From Haemonchus contortus (taxonomy: Eukaryota > Nematoda > Chromadorea > Rhabditida > Trichostrongylidae): a stretch of DNA of 64,000 nt. Below the pieces are notes generated by a model. The model made no database searches and was not told the DNA's origin. It saw nothing but the letters and a program-made list of their open reading frames with translations. The position numbers were made by a program, and so were the translations under genes. Numbering within the stretch: position 1 is the stretch's first letter; each line of letters opens with the position of its first letter. The stretch is taken from the NCBI GenBank assembly GCA_000469685.2, contig LS997566.1, positions 28,341,432 to 28,405,431 on the forward strand, in the 5' to 3' direction. Shown piece by piece: positions 14,277 through 26,218 of the stretch.

Positions 14277-15052
14277 CAGGGTCTCCCAAAAGCAATGGCG
14301 CCTATTCATTGTGATGAACTTGAACGAATGACCACGGACTGTTTTATAGAGCGGGGTCGGATCAATCAGTATGCTATTCGGATAAACGTTTTTGTTAAAT
14401 TTACGACTTTTAGTGAGAGATTGCATGTTTGATTTTTCTATGGTGAACCCAATCGTTTTATTCCTTGAGGAATGGTTTTGTCGTGAAAATTTTCTCGCCA
14501 GAGAAAACGATGAAGGGATGCGGGTCTCACTTGGGTAAGTTAAGAAGCTTCTGAATTCTTTGACCACATCATATCTACTGAGATTGGGAATGATTGACCA
14601 TTTCTGTATACGATAGAAATAGCAATGAAGCTTTTGCTTGACAACCGCCCCATCGATAGCTTCGATAAGTCCTGCTCCGTTGCCGTCCTTTCGGTGGGTC
14701 ACCCAAGATTACGATCGACGCTCAAATGGTCTTTAAGTTGCTTTAATACGCTCTAATAGTCTTATTTTTGACAACACTGGCTTTTCTACCCCTTCCGGAT
14801 ATGTCGTTGATTAATTCTGCTTCTCTGTATCGTGTAATAGCCTTCTGTTTGATCATTATTGGAAACGCAAGCAACTTTACTTTGCCCTTCCGCCTCTTGC
14901 TACGAACGATTGCCGGTGACATTGAATTAGCCTCCACCATCTTCAAGATATAAGAAGTCTTACTCGGGTAACTATGCAGACTGCAAAAAACCTACTTGTG
15001 CAACTAATCAATAATGAATGAAGTGAAATTACTATGATTTTGAGAGACCCTG
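14277..15052 (-). mobile_element. Tc1/mariner-type element, degenerate
   Basis: Imperfect inverted ends begin CAGGGTCTCCCAAAA on the left and CAGGGTCTCTCAAAA on the right (reverse complement). The right end is followed by TA. The left flank reads TT, so that target duplicate appears mutated. On the - strand an N-terminal helix-turn-helix-like stretch (14946-14743, with RYREAELINDISGRGRKAS) and a later broken segment with GFTIEKSNMQS look like Tc1-family transposase remnants, but stops and frameshifts remove function. At 776 bp the element is shorter than full Tc1 (about 1.6 kb). The paralogous position in the other duplication copy (about 18800) has no insertion. Confidence 0.7.
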
Positions 15053-15214
15053 TACATATCTGGCTATGTGGTTGTGCTTTTCAACATTACCAACAAAACT
15101 GAACGATTTTACTTCATTTGTTGCAATAGGTTGACCCTGTAATATTTTGGGAAATTTAGAATATACTTTGCTCTATGAAACACGACCGTTATTTAACAAA
15201 TTATTGGTTATTGA

Positions 15215-15500
15215 TGGGCGGGGATGGTGGAGTAGCGAGTGGTGCACAATAACACACGCATTCGAACCTCGGATTGATATTCGCCTAGGCCAACCGAGCT
15301 TTCCATTCCTCCTGGGTCGATTAATTGGAACCAGACTCGTTTGTGAGGATAGCGGCACTGACTTGTGGCCAGCGCAAGCCACTGTATAGTCCACATGCGC
15401 ATTCAATACGCCATTACGATTCTGAATGAAAGTCGAATGCGTGGACGCATGCCACAGACGGGATTGACTAACGCCCAAAGACTTATCTTTTTCCTCTAAC
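15215..15500 (+). mobile_element. tRNA-derived SINE-like repeat
   Basis: The 5' part resembles a pol III internal promoter: an A-box-like TGGTGGAGTAGC near 15225 and a B-box-like ATTCGAACCT about 30 nt later. The tail, with AACCGAGCTTTCCATTCC, CCTGGGTCGAT and TTGGAACCAGACT followed by GTCGAATGCGTGGACGCAT, resembles a repeat I recall as frequent in strongylid transcripts. It is absent from the paralogous position near 18980. Boundaries are approximate and no clean target duplicate was found. Confidence 0.55.
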
Positions 15501-18500
15501 TGATTATTAGTATTTGAAGGATTTGCCCATAATCGAAGCAAATTCTGAATTTCAATCTTCTGCAATCGCAATCGCTTGAATGAGTAAGAGAAACGATCGA
15601 TGTCCAGTGGTCGTGACTGAGCCTTTTCTGCTTCGCTATCTTTAAAAATAGAAGTTGGTAATTATGGTGAAAGCAACAACAGCTGCATTACGTGAGCTGC
15701 GCGACAGTGACCTAAGTCTGCGTGCGGCAATTGTGGCACGTCAAAATGGAATCCAGCCGACCTACTGCACCATTCAGCCTACTGAGAAACTGAAATATAA
15801 CGTGGAAAGCGAACAATTTGATTCTCGACGTGAACGTGATGGCTGTTGCTTGAAATCGGCTATACCTCGAGAACATGAACAAGCGGTCACGATTCGGCTC
15901 CAGTGACCGATCAGGATGTTATTGAACTTTGGACGAATTTTTTCGAACTGCGAGTATTGGACACCAATGGGACGCCGTGCTGCAGCACGTGCCACCTTTT
16001 TGGCTACAGTACATAGTTGCGCGTGTGTTAGCTACAGTAGCCTCAACAAAATGATCTGAAAGTTCTTTGTGATGCACAAGGTTAAGACCAACTGTTGCGA
16101 GGCCTGTCGACTAATCCAAAAGTCATGTTATAAAACAATTTTAGGGTGGCAGCGCCTGGATTGTTGGAGTTGGTGTCAACTTTTCCAGTGGGTTACATGA
16201 CTGCAGGAGTAATGTGAATGTAAATGTTGTGGAACTGGCTATTCATTTTCTTCAGATAAGGTTGCAATTGAAAGCGGCTTACGAAAGAGTAGAGACATGC
16301 CTGGGGTATATTAGTCGCTGCATTATCATCCGTAATCTTATTGTATAATTTTTCGAGTCTGGGACGTTTCAGTAATGCTAACAGAAGGGAAAGGAAAGCT
16401 CCACTCTTTCTATCTTCGAAACTCCTCAAAAAAGCATAAGAAGCGAACCGCGTGAAAGATGCTCCATAAACACCCCATTGAAGAAAAGCTGTAATAAGAA
16501 ATCACGGTCTGTAGTAATTTCCATATTGAAAGGTACAGTTCAAGCTATTACTTGCGGAGCTTCGGGAGGAAGCTCATTTCACTTTTTGCTTCCAGACTTG
16601 GAATTCATACTCCCGGTTTTTTGAACTAAATCTACCTGCTGTTAAAAGCTGCTCAAAGTTGGTTGATTCTGACGATTCCTTCGAAATCTAGGGTTCATGT
16701 GAAGAGTTTCCTAGAATGGTCAAAACAACGAGGAAATATGAAGAGGACTTGTGGAATGGCTTAGGACGAAACGTTATGGAATAGCTAGTTACTTGAATGA
16801 GAATAGTAAAATGCGATAGGAAGGAACTACTGTAGTTTTGTGTTGGAACTGCTGACAATGTTGCTTATGATGGCCTTGAGAGGATGATCCTAAGATGACA
16901 GAACCTGTTGCGTGCAAGCCCCATGTTTTCAGTTGATTTCCACTTTCACTTCCATCGCTTGAATGAAATCTTGCGATTATTCTGGGAATCGACCATATTC
17001 TAAGCTTTGGAATCTTTTAATCTACCGTGAGTTCTAAGGCAAAGCTCGTTCGCTGCAGTAAACAAGTAAGTGTGATGAAATCTGGATAAACAATTTTGAA
17101 ACAGTCTGATGGGCTACTTCATCATCTCTTATAGAGATTGAAAACCAACGAGCACTCTAAAAATAGTGAACTCCGACATCAACTGTAATTTCGCTTTGGA
17201 GATACAGTGATAGTCAAAATATTCCAAACTCCATGCTTTCTACTCCCTATCGGTTTCTTACACTTCACTTTCAGCAGAAATAATGTCCTAATAACCATAG
17301 GACCAGATATGACCTCTCATGATATGGCATGAGAAGCAATCTGTTTTTATATTTTTTTTGGAGCGATCCGATAAGCCGCAAAAGAGAAGATCCTCTTCAA
17401 TCAGATGAGTATCCCGTCAACACTCATTTGGATTACTCTGGCGAAAGGAATTTTTTACTAGTTAGATGTACATAGTAAAGCGAGTTGGAAAGCTCAAGCT
17501 GGTAAAAACCAAAGTGAGAATATCGATCAATTCCACAATGCAGTTAATTGGTGTGGACCAGTAGTAGTAAAGCTCACTTTTAACTTGCTAGCAGTCCCAC
17601 GTTGGTTATCGAACGAACGGTCATCATCCTGATAAGCGGTTGTTTTTCTCAACCTGAAACCAAGTTGCAGAATAAAAATCATGGTTCCGTTTTTCAAGTA
17701 TTCAATTTCTAAACTCTCTTATACAATTGCTCTTTTCGTTTTATGCTCTCCTGTCCGTTACTAATGGTGATTAATGCGATCAATAAAGACTTACTGTAAA
17801 TTAATATTTTGGAGGGAGGAAAGAAGAAAATACAACAAGCAATTTGATCGGGTTCCTTTCAGATCGAAAATCTCTCCCAGTATCTTTCTGAGCTATTTAG
17901 CACGAAAATTACTTTGTATCGTAGCCGAACTACCGTAATCAGCGTTTACTTGAGCGCAAAAGCATAATAATGGAAAATGATATCTTTTGCATTTTTCTTG
18001 TTTGTCTGTTCCCGTTGTTAGGCAGGATTGATAGAATTCCAGTGAAGTATATCGATTTTTGATTCAGCAACTTTGTCCAATTTACACCAGTTAGCAATCG
18101 ATTCCTCGCTAGATCGTTTACCTACTTATCAGATTTCCAATAGAAACCACATGCTCTTAATCTTGACGGAGGATTGCAAAACCCTTGAAGCTGTCGTGAA
18201 CTGGCTTATCCATCCACGATAAACTTAAACACAGGGCATCAATGGCTCTTTCTTATCAAGTCTCGTCTCCTCGCTTACCTCGAATCTTAATCGAGAGAGT
18301 GCGGTTAGCGATGAAGCCAGGTATAGGGATGGTGTCTGTTAGGAAAGCTACTTCCGTTCTCGACGTCATTGCTAATTGTACGAAGAACCATAGGCCGGCA
18401 TTCTCCCATGACGGCTTGGTTTGGCTGGCATGTCCTGTGGTGACGATGTTTCATCACGGGACATCCTAGTCAGGTGATAAAGGTGAGCTACGACACCCTC

Positions 18501-19363
18501 TGGACTTCATTCAAGTGCTGTTGGAAAGTTGCGAGCATATCCAGGATTATTTGCTCTTATACTTTGCATTATACATATTGATTACTGCAGTACCACTTTG
18601 TGTAATTACTAGCGTTACTATGTTTTTGGTTGTTTGTTTTTATCCTTTCTTGCTATTGCGATTGTAAATCAGTATATACATATCTACCAGCGCAATTACT
18701 ACATTGCAACATAGATGAAAAACGGTATGACCATGTATTCAAAGAGCGTCCTCCTTATCATTCACTATAGTTGATTCATTCCGATAACTAAATTTTTACA
18801 ATTCCTGATATACATATCTGGCATCGTAGTTGTGCTTTTCAACATTCACAATAAAAGTGAATGATCATTCCAAGAGTGCTTCCTTTATGGGTTGGAGTAG
18901 ACTAAACCTGCAATATTTCAGAAAAAATTTCGAATATACTTTGCTTTATTGAACGTTAACGTAATTCAAGATTAGCCCATCTTCTACGCGAATTCTAGAT
19001 TCCATCCTTCGGCAGTTGCATTCGTTGTGGTTCCGCGGCAGTGGCCACAGTCTGCATGATGCGACTGTGGCACGTCAAAATGGAATTCAGTCGAGCTACT
19101 GCACACTCAGCGAATTGGATACCTTCTGACTTTCATCTGCTGAGGAAAATTTGATTCTCGACGTAAACGTGATAGCTGCTGCTTAAACTAAAAAAAATAA
19201 AAAATAATTTAACCTCGAGAACATGAACAAGCGGTCATGATTTCGCTACAGTGACCGATCAGGACGTTGCTCAATTTCGGACAATTTTTTTCGAACTGCG
19301 ATTAGTTTACACTAATGGGACACAGTGACGCTGCAGGAGCCACCTTCTTGGGTACAGTATATA

Positions 19364-19870
19364 CAGTAACGCTCAAAAGTATTCGGCCAAATGCCCCTTC
19401 AGTCGTAATTTCAGTCGTAACTCCTTTCCTAATGGATGTAATCGTACGAAATTGCAATATATTTAGCATGGGTGTAGTGTGAATATTTACCACTATTAAC
19501 GCTCATTCTGATCATGTTCCAATTATCCCAAAACTTTGAAATCAAAACTAGCTGGAAACACAGACATTAGTTCTTCTAGGACTTCATCTCTTTTTGCCAT
19601 GTCCAAAGTGTACGAGCGCCAATGTCGAACACAGTGGAGGAGGAAAACGCACATAAGGTGCGAATAACTGCAGACGTTACAAACTTGCTTTCAGCATAGT
19701 CTACAAACGCCTTCCTCTTAGTTATGGGAAATTGCCGCTTTGCAGTCAGATAGTGTTGGATAGTGTGAAAAAAGCTTTAGTTAAACATATCAAAATTTCA
19801 TGCGATTTGGTCCACCGAGTAAAAAGTTACGGCCGAAAAACTGCTGGCCGAATACTTTTAAGCGCTACGG
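19364..19870. mobile_element. MITE with Tc1-like inverted ends
   Basis: The left end reads CAGTAACGCTCAAAAGTATT and the right end, reverse complemented, reads CCGTAGCGCTTAAAAGTATT; both continue with CGGCCA. TA precedes the left end. The 507 bp interior carries no transposase frame, so this looks like a non-autonomous element. The paralogous site near 16010 in the other duplication copy lacks it, which supports insertion after the duplication. Confidence 0.75.
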
Positions 19871-20171
19871 CAGATGTATGTTAGCTACAGTAGCTTCAAC
19901 ATAGGAGCCTAGCTAAAAGTTCCTTGTAGTACACAAGGTCCAAATTGTTGAAGTGAACTGGATTGTTGGAGTGAGCGTCAACTTTTCCAGTGTGTCACAT
20001 AACTGTAGGAGCAATGTGAATGTAAATGTTGTGGAACTGGCTAAACATTTCCTGCAGAATAGGTTTGAATTGGAGGGAATGAAAGAGTAGAGACATACCT
20101 GGGAACATTGTTAGTCGCTGCATTATCATCCGTAAGCTTATTGAATAATTTTTCGAATCTGGGACCTAGTA

Positions 20172-21436
20172 TTGGGTGGTCCGGAAAATTTCTGCTGATT
20201 TCGAACACTCTCGGTTCATCAACTGCTGTGCAAAAGATCAAGGGCTTCACCTTAGAAAGTTATATATTTCCTGGAAGAATAGGTCTTCTTCTATATTCCC
20301 GTTGGGATTATGTCAACATTTGTCAAAGTTTGTCTGTACAGGACTCGTGTAAGAATTGAGAACCACAGCGTGCATTTTCGGCATCTGAAGTTTTTCTTCT
20401 ACCGCAAGGCCTAGAAAGCGGCCAAAGCCGCAAGAAAGATCTGTGACGTTCAAATAGACAATAATCGAAAAGAACGTACAGGGCGTGATTGGTTTGCGAA
20501 ATCCAACAGAGTTAATTCACCCTCGAAAACCAACAACCCTCAACCGACAACCAGGGGGGGGGGGGCTATCATCAGTTAAAACGACCAAATCAAAATGTTA
20601 GCCGAAGCCAATCGACACATTACTACTCGTGGAGTAGGATGAAGGCTTAGTGTTTCGAAATCAACCATTCATGATCATCTGCTGGAACTTGATTTGTAAA
20701 GCGCCTTGATGTTTGAGTACCTCACGAAATGTGCGACTCATTGTTAAAACCAAATAAAAATGAGCTGTTCCTGAGACGCATGAGTATGGAGGACGAAAAG
20801 GGGTCGTGTACAACAACGAGGAGCGGAAACATCCGTGGAGCCTTCCCAAAAAGCCGTCGCAAACCGCTGGAAAAGTCAAAATCTAGGTGCGGGAGATTAT
20901 GCTGTGCTGCTGATGGGATTGGAGGGAAATCACTTATCATGAGCTGTGGTCGCAAAATCAAACGAGAAATTCTGGAAGGGGAAATACTTAACTGGACAAT
21001 TTGGAGGCAGCGATAGAATATAAGCGCCAAGAACAGGCAAATTGTAAGGGCGTTGTCTTCCGACAGGGTACCTCCAAACCCCAATTTTTTTTTGACCACT
21101 CGTCAAAAATTGCCGGAGCTTGGGTGGGATGTCTTACCACACCCCTCATATAGTCCGGACATAGCACCATCAGAATACCACTTGTTTAGGTTTCTGCAGA
21201 ATTCTTTGAATGAAAAATCGTCCAATCTGCTGGAGGACTGCAGGAAGCACCTGAGAGGGTTTTTCTATTTTAAGTCTGGAACCTTCTAAGAAAAAGAGAT
21301 ACTGAAACTTACAGGAAGATGGCGAGTGATTACTGAAAGGAATCGAGGATATATCGTTTAATCAATGGCTTCTTCTTCTAGGAATTTTCACTCAAAGATG
21401 AATCAAAAATCGGCGAAGACTTTCCAGACAGCCCAA
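20172..21436 (+). mobile_element. mariner element, near full length, transposase degenerate
   Basis: This 1265 bp element is flanked by TA on both sides. Its inverted ends are TTGGGTGGTCCGGAAAATTT and TTGGGCTGTCTGGAAAGTCT. The interior, read on the + strand from about 20340 to 21361, follows the mariner transposase from end to end. It starts with the helix-turn-helix region (HSVHFRHLKFFFYRKA), then QIKMLAEANRHITTRGVG and SKSTIHDHL. The catalytic part contains MSMEDEK (usual form TGDEKW), YELWSQNQT, LGWDVLPHPSYSPDIAPSEY (usual APSDYH) and GRWRVITERNRGYIV. Frameshifts and stops break the frame many times. The third catalytic position reads E rather than the D of the D,D34D triad. It is therefore a dead copy. 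Its site is empty in the paralogous copy at about 16370. Confidence 0.9.
20340..21361 (+). pseudogene. mariner transposase pseudogene
   Basis: This is the decayed coding region inside the mariner element. It normally encodes a DNA-binding, DD34D-type cut-and-paste transposase of about 345 aa. The order of recognisable blocks (HTH domain, linker, catalytic domain, C-terminal GRW...YIV) is complete, so the frame was lost by point changes and small indels, not by large deletion. The longest clean pieces are at 20729-21016 and 21053-21289, in different frames. It also carries a run of 12 G at 20554-20565. Confidence 0.85.
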
Positions 21437-24400
21437 TAGTAATGTTGGCAGAAGAAAGGAGGAAGCTCTCCTCTGCTTACCTTCAAAAAGGCTAAAAAAA
21501 AAACCTGAGAAGCGAACCGCGTGAGAGATTTTCCATAAAAACAACTTGTTGATGAAAAGCAGTATTAGAAAGTATTGGAAAACACGGCCTGTAGTTATTT
21601 CCACATTGAAGGGTACTGTCGGAGCCACCGCCTGTCAAACATTTAGGGCCTTGTCAGACCGAAAGTGCAAACTTCCGATTCTGAACTGTATCTATTTGTC
21701 GTTAAGAGCTCTTCCACGTTCGTTAATTCTGAAGACTCATTTGCAATCTATTGGCCGAATGAAGAATGCTGCCCGCAAAATGATCGTAAAGGATTGAACA
21801 GGACACCTTAAAGTAGGAAATATGAAAAGGATTCGTGGAACTTGTTGACGACGAAACACATCTCGAGAAAGTCTCGAAATCCGAAGCACCATCCAAGGGA
21901 TGAGGTATGGGTGAATGTCAAGTTCTGAGTCCTAATCTGACAGAGTGGTTTGTCCATTACTGGTAAAAAGCGGATCAAGCAGACTTGGGTAGACGTTTCG
22001 TGGTCTGAGTCGGCCGATTTAAATATACAGTTTCGTGGGCTTACTGCTATAAGAAGGACACTTCTTTGGAAACGAATCCATTTTGAATAACATTCGCCTA
22101 TGGGATTATTTTCACCTTGTGATTTTCTCGCTTCACGTATCTGCTGCTGTAGGCGTTGCTACACCTTTCCAACCTATTTTTATATTGCTAATTTTACATC
22201 TACTTGCTGGTCTGTATTTCTCGCGGAATCCACTCTAAATATTTATTTTATTAAGCCTACGCATACTCAGGATAAGATGTGTATACATTATGCCGAGTGC
22301 CCACTTAATTATTGGCCTCATTTCGGAAGTTTGTGATCATCTGGGCCAAAAAGGTAACCACTTCTTACGGTCACGATGAAGCTGATAAGTTCTAATGCTC
22401 AGATTGACACTTTCGTGGCTACTTATAAATGATCTCCAAGGGACGCTTAAAATTATCGTCGGGTGTACGTACACAAAGTTATACTAACTTTTTCACGGCA
22501 TGGAACATTTCACTGATAACAGCCAAGGCTAGTGAATCAAAGGATTTCTTCTCAAGCCCTGCCATAATGCAATCCAAGGATTCATTTTAGCACATAGGCC
22601 TTGCGTATTACACATATTGATGGCTCTCTTCACGTGAATTGCCCTTTTCTATGTGGATTTGCCTTTTTTTCTGGCTTTTCTCCACATTTCTCGGTTGTGG
22701 TTTGTGTTCGTTATTTCTCCTTTTTTGGCATCGTGCCTATGTCGTTAGTGTGCATAGAATGCATAACAAATGAATGAGATATAAATCAATACCGATTCTT
22801 CACTTCTACTTCTTTACTTATATAATTCACACGCGTTTTCATAGATAGTGAGTGATCAGACGGTAGAATTAAGCGGCTATCACCCATTATTGTGGAAGCT
22901 GCTCGTGGAAGCAATCGCTTGGAAACGTGACCATCTCCGTGACCTGCGACTAGAAACGCTGACAGAATTTTTTTGCACAAACAAGCGAAAGAATAAAAAG
23001 AACAGACACTTCGGAAAGTGTTCGAAAAAAAAAAGAGAAAATTTTATTGGTTACTAATCGCAGTGATGTGATTTTTTCTAGAAGAACTACATCGGAGCGC
23101 TCACTGCCACAAAGCAGAACAGCTGCACATCGAGAAGTTCCATGCTGCTTCTTTACGAATGAAAGGCAGAAGGGTTCTGTATCTTTGATAAATCCCCGCC
23201 CACAAATTCGACTTCGAGCAAGATCATGAGCCAGAAAAATGGAAAGCCTTCTTGACTCCATGGGTGTAGCATGATAACCCCCTGAGTCACTCCACCTCAA
23301 CACATTTTTGAGTTTTCATTTTTTTCGCTAATTTACAGACTCATCTGGGTAAATACTTGGTGGTCTAATACATGGTAGTCAAATTGGTAGTCAAATTGTA
23401 TGATGACTTGCAAAAATAATAAAATAGAAGGCAGTAAAACGAAAAAAAGATGATTTTTTTGAAGAACATAGCATATCATCATTACAGCATCTCGTATCTT
23501 AGAGCCTAAACGTGCGACCCTTAAGATTATAAAGTTTAGTGTTTAGTCTTGATATCTCAGCTGGACGAAGGCTATGCTGAAAAAAATGTCAGAGGGTTCG
23601 AGATATGGTTGCATCTCAATAGCGCAAATCACCTGAGAGAATGGGGGCATACAAAAGTAATAAACTGCTAAGAAATGTCAAAGTTCAAGAGTTTTGAAAA
23701 GAGCTTTCTTGTTGACACTGCCATCAGGAGAATGCCTTTGCTCTTCGCTGCGATTTCGGAATCAGGGGAAAAAGTCCATAGTACCTGCTTCAGAGAAGGG
23801 AAGTTTCAGAGGCCAAAATGGGATCAAGCGGTTCCCCACCGCTGTTGCAGTTTGCTTCCAGATTTCTTAATCTCAATAAAGATTTCAACTGAAATCAGAG
23901 CTAACTTGCTCATGAAATTAATGAAGTATTCATCGCACTGTCATTTTCCAGTTGGTAAAGTTAGCTATGTTTGGGAATAATAATTCTATGCTATCAGAAA
24001 GAACTACTGTAGCTACTTTGGCGTTGGAAGTGCTAGTAATGTTGTCTATGATGGCCATAAGGGGATGATCCTAAGATGACAGAACCTGTTGCGTGCAAGC
24101 CTCATGTTTTCAGTTGATTTCCAGTTTCACTTCCATCGCTTGAATGAAATCTCGTGATTATTCTGGGAATTGACCATAGTTTAACCTTTCATATCTTTTC
24201 ATCTACCGTAACTACGTAACATTAATTATAATTTTGCTTTGGAGGTACAGGGATAAGCAAAAGATTCCAAACTCTACGCTTTCCATACTTCCCATTGGTT
24301 TCCTACACTTTTACTCTCAGCAGTAACAATGTCCTAATAATCCATAGGACGAGGTGCATGCAAAAAAAGCTCCCTCACGATATGCCATAAGAAGCAATCT

Positions 24401-24520
24401 ATTTTTACCATTTTTTTGGAGCGATCCGATATACCGCAAAAGAGATAATCCTCTCCAATCAGGACAATCCCACGTACGAGTATCCCGTCACAATGCCCAC
24501 GAAATGGAGCTGGTGATCTG

Positions 24521-25960
24521 TAGGAGAATCAACCAATTTTCTATCGGTTTGGAGTAATCATCGATATATCGCACCCACAATCGTAGGAATCGATGGAAAA
24601 TTCTGTTGTCCTGTATCTAAAACGGTCAGATCTCCGAGCATCGGAAGACTGCAGGCACACCAATGTCATCAAACAGTAGTGGATGAAATGAAAAATTCAG
24701 GTTACTATATTGTAACATTCATTCTACTGCATGGCTTGATTACGACGGAAGCGTACGGTAACAAGTAAGGATGGAATCCACTCAAAGTGTCCTAACCTCG
24801 TTGTGCTGTAGGCCATGAAGATGCAGGGAGGGATTAGGAAAATCAGGAAGTATTTTTCCTAGTTCCTCTGTAGGGTCCGCTCAGCTCAAACATTGAGTAT
24901 TGCAGATTCCGCAAGTGATGTACGTAGGAGCTTTCGAAGAGCTGGTGTGTAAAACCAGTTGGAACTCCCCTTATTCTCCAAACTCACACATTAATTCTGA
25001 GCGATCTTGCCTCCAAGTAGTGGGAAGTACGAGAAAAGTGTCGCTGTTCGGAACCATATTCAGTGAATGGGTGAGTCCCACAGTTAGCGCACTTGAAATA
25101 TTTGGAACAGGTATGTTCTACTTCGGAATGATCAGGTACCACTGAAATCACCCGTGTCTTCCGTGACAGAAACACTGTTCATATGGAGGGTCTTCAAGGA
25201 ACGGCAAAAAGGCGATTCTTTGAGTACACGCATATTGTGCATGCTTTTGCATGGCTCTCTAAGTTTGGTCTGCTTGGACACAATTTTGCTCTCTTGTTAT
25301 GCAACCAGTAGCCGTTTTCTGCCAATGGCCCACGTTCTTTTTGATGATCTGGAGGCCTGATGCGTTTCAATTGTAGCGCTTGAGCAAGGAGAACCGAACA
25401 CGCTTACTTTGTTTCGTTCCTGCGCTTAGGTTGAATGAAGTGTAGGTGGAGTGCTTCTTGAAAAAAAATCGCTATTAAAAGGGCAACAAATTCGCCCATG
25501 AGCACTGGTTCTGATATAGGAAGATAGTTTCCTTTTTGAAATGGGATCGCTAAAGATTTTGAAAGCGATGAAAGGTCGAACAGCTGAAAGCGAACAATGC
25601 TGCTTTGAATGTTATAATGATTATGTCTATAAACTGCGACCTTTGGACATTTCTCATTCTTTCTTTTCCCTCTTACTGCTCAAGGTATCTCGAGGTATTA
25701 CGAAATAAGAAATGTGAGCAAACATCAGTGTACGGAACACTCCTGCTGCACGTAGCGTCTACTTAAGGAAATTGAGATTTGTCGGCTACAATCACAAAGT
25801 AGGCCTTAGTATTTATTAAGACTCATGAACTCGTCTAAGAGGGATATCTCAAGAGCTTAAGTGCAGTGCTTTTAACTTATTGGCTATTATCCAATGCGTC
25901 ATTTATCGTTTTTTCTTGAAAGCTGCTTTCTGAGCGCAACGGCTTGGACATAAAGTCTTC
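24521..25960. other. Unannotated stretch upstream of the IFT52 gene
   Basis: No gene is supported here. On the - strand, 25175-24984 is open with a Cys-containing segment (HTCSKYFKCANCG), but there is no clear domain or splice context. The region lies between the segmental duplication and the X-box. Confidence 0.4.
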
Positions 25961-25963
25961 AAT

Positions 25964-25977
25964 GTCGCCATGACGAC
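25964..25977 (+). promoter_or_regulatory. X-box (RFX/DAF-19 site) candidate
   Basis: GTCGCCATGACGAC fits the C. elegans X-box consensus RYYNYYATRRNRAC at every position. DAF-19 binds X-boxes to switch on ciliary genes, and known X-boxes, including that of osm-6, usually lie within about 250 bp upstream of the start codon. Here the distance to the predicted ATG at 26159 is about 180 bp. The position relative to an IFT gene makes a chance match less likely, but a 14-bp degenerate motif can arise by chance. Confidence 0.65.
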
Positions 25978-26158
25978 CCAATGCGCGCTAAGGGATTTTG
26001 TCGGGAACCGACGCATATTTGTTTTGTGGTTACCTTTTCAATGCATTGACTGATATCGATGAGCAGCACATTATTCTAACACAAAATATTTAGGAATGTT
26101 CGTCTTCGGTTATTAACTTACCTCAAGGGAGGAATTTCTCGTACCACCACGGACAGCA

Positions 26159-26218
26159 ATGGCTCCAGTGACCGATTTCAGCACAAATCCTCGTTACTCA
26201 CAGAAACAAGAAATGGAG
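26159..26218 (+). CDS. osm-6: IFT52 predicted first coding exon
   Basis: ATG at 26159 opens 20 codons (MAPVTDFSTNPRYSQKQEME) that end exactly at a GTTGGT donor, the same donor used by exon 4. The exon ends in phase 0, as the next exon requires. The exon at 29000 has no in-frame ATG, so an upstream exon must exist. The X-box about 180 bp upstream favours this one. The N-terminus of IFT52 is poorly conserved, so sequence alone cannot confirm it. A possible trans-splice acceptor (ATATTTAG) ends at 26093. Confidence 0.6.

Larger units (their letters stand above)
12870..17425. repeat. Tandem segmental duplication, copy C
   Basis: This unit aligns collinearly with 17426-24520. Matching landmarks include 13190 with 17710 (AATAAA-containing motif), 13690 with 18200, 14150 with 18690, 15900 with 19250, 16190-16440 with 19980-20170, 16370-16800 with 21430-21870, and 16806-17400 with 23985-24470. 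A Tc1-like element (14277-15052) and a SINE-like repeat (about 15215-15500) are present only here. No intact gene is recognised; the short open frames are not conserved between the two copies. Confidence 0.75.
17426..24520. repeat. Tandem segmental duplication, copy D
   Basis: This is the second, longer copy of the 12870-17425 unit. The extra length comes from a MITE (19364-19870), a mariner element (20172-21436) and about 2.1 kb at 21870-23985 with no counterpart in the first copy. Within that 2.1 kb an open stretch at 22845-22970 follows a TTTTCATAG acceptor and reads VELSGYHPLLWKLLVEAIAW, but I do not recognise it. No intact gene is supported. Confidence 0.7.

Noticed and set aside
24709..24724. 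Palindrome GTTACTATATTGTAAC as an X-box for IFT52
   Set aside because: Half-sites are separated by six bases instead of four and it lies 1.4 kb upstream of the predicted ATG; 25964-25977 fits better.
24984..25175. C2H2 zinc-finger gene on the - strand
   Set aside because: The Cys spacing (CSKYFKCANC) does not fit a C2H2 finger and there are no paired His at the right distance.
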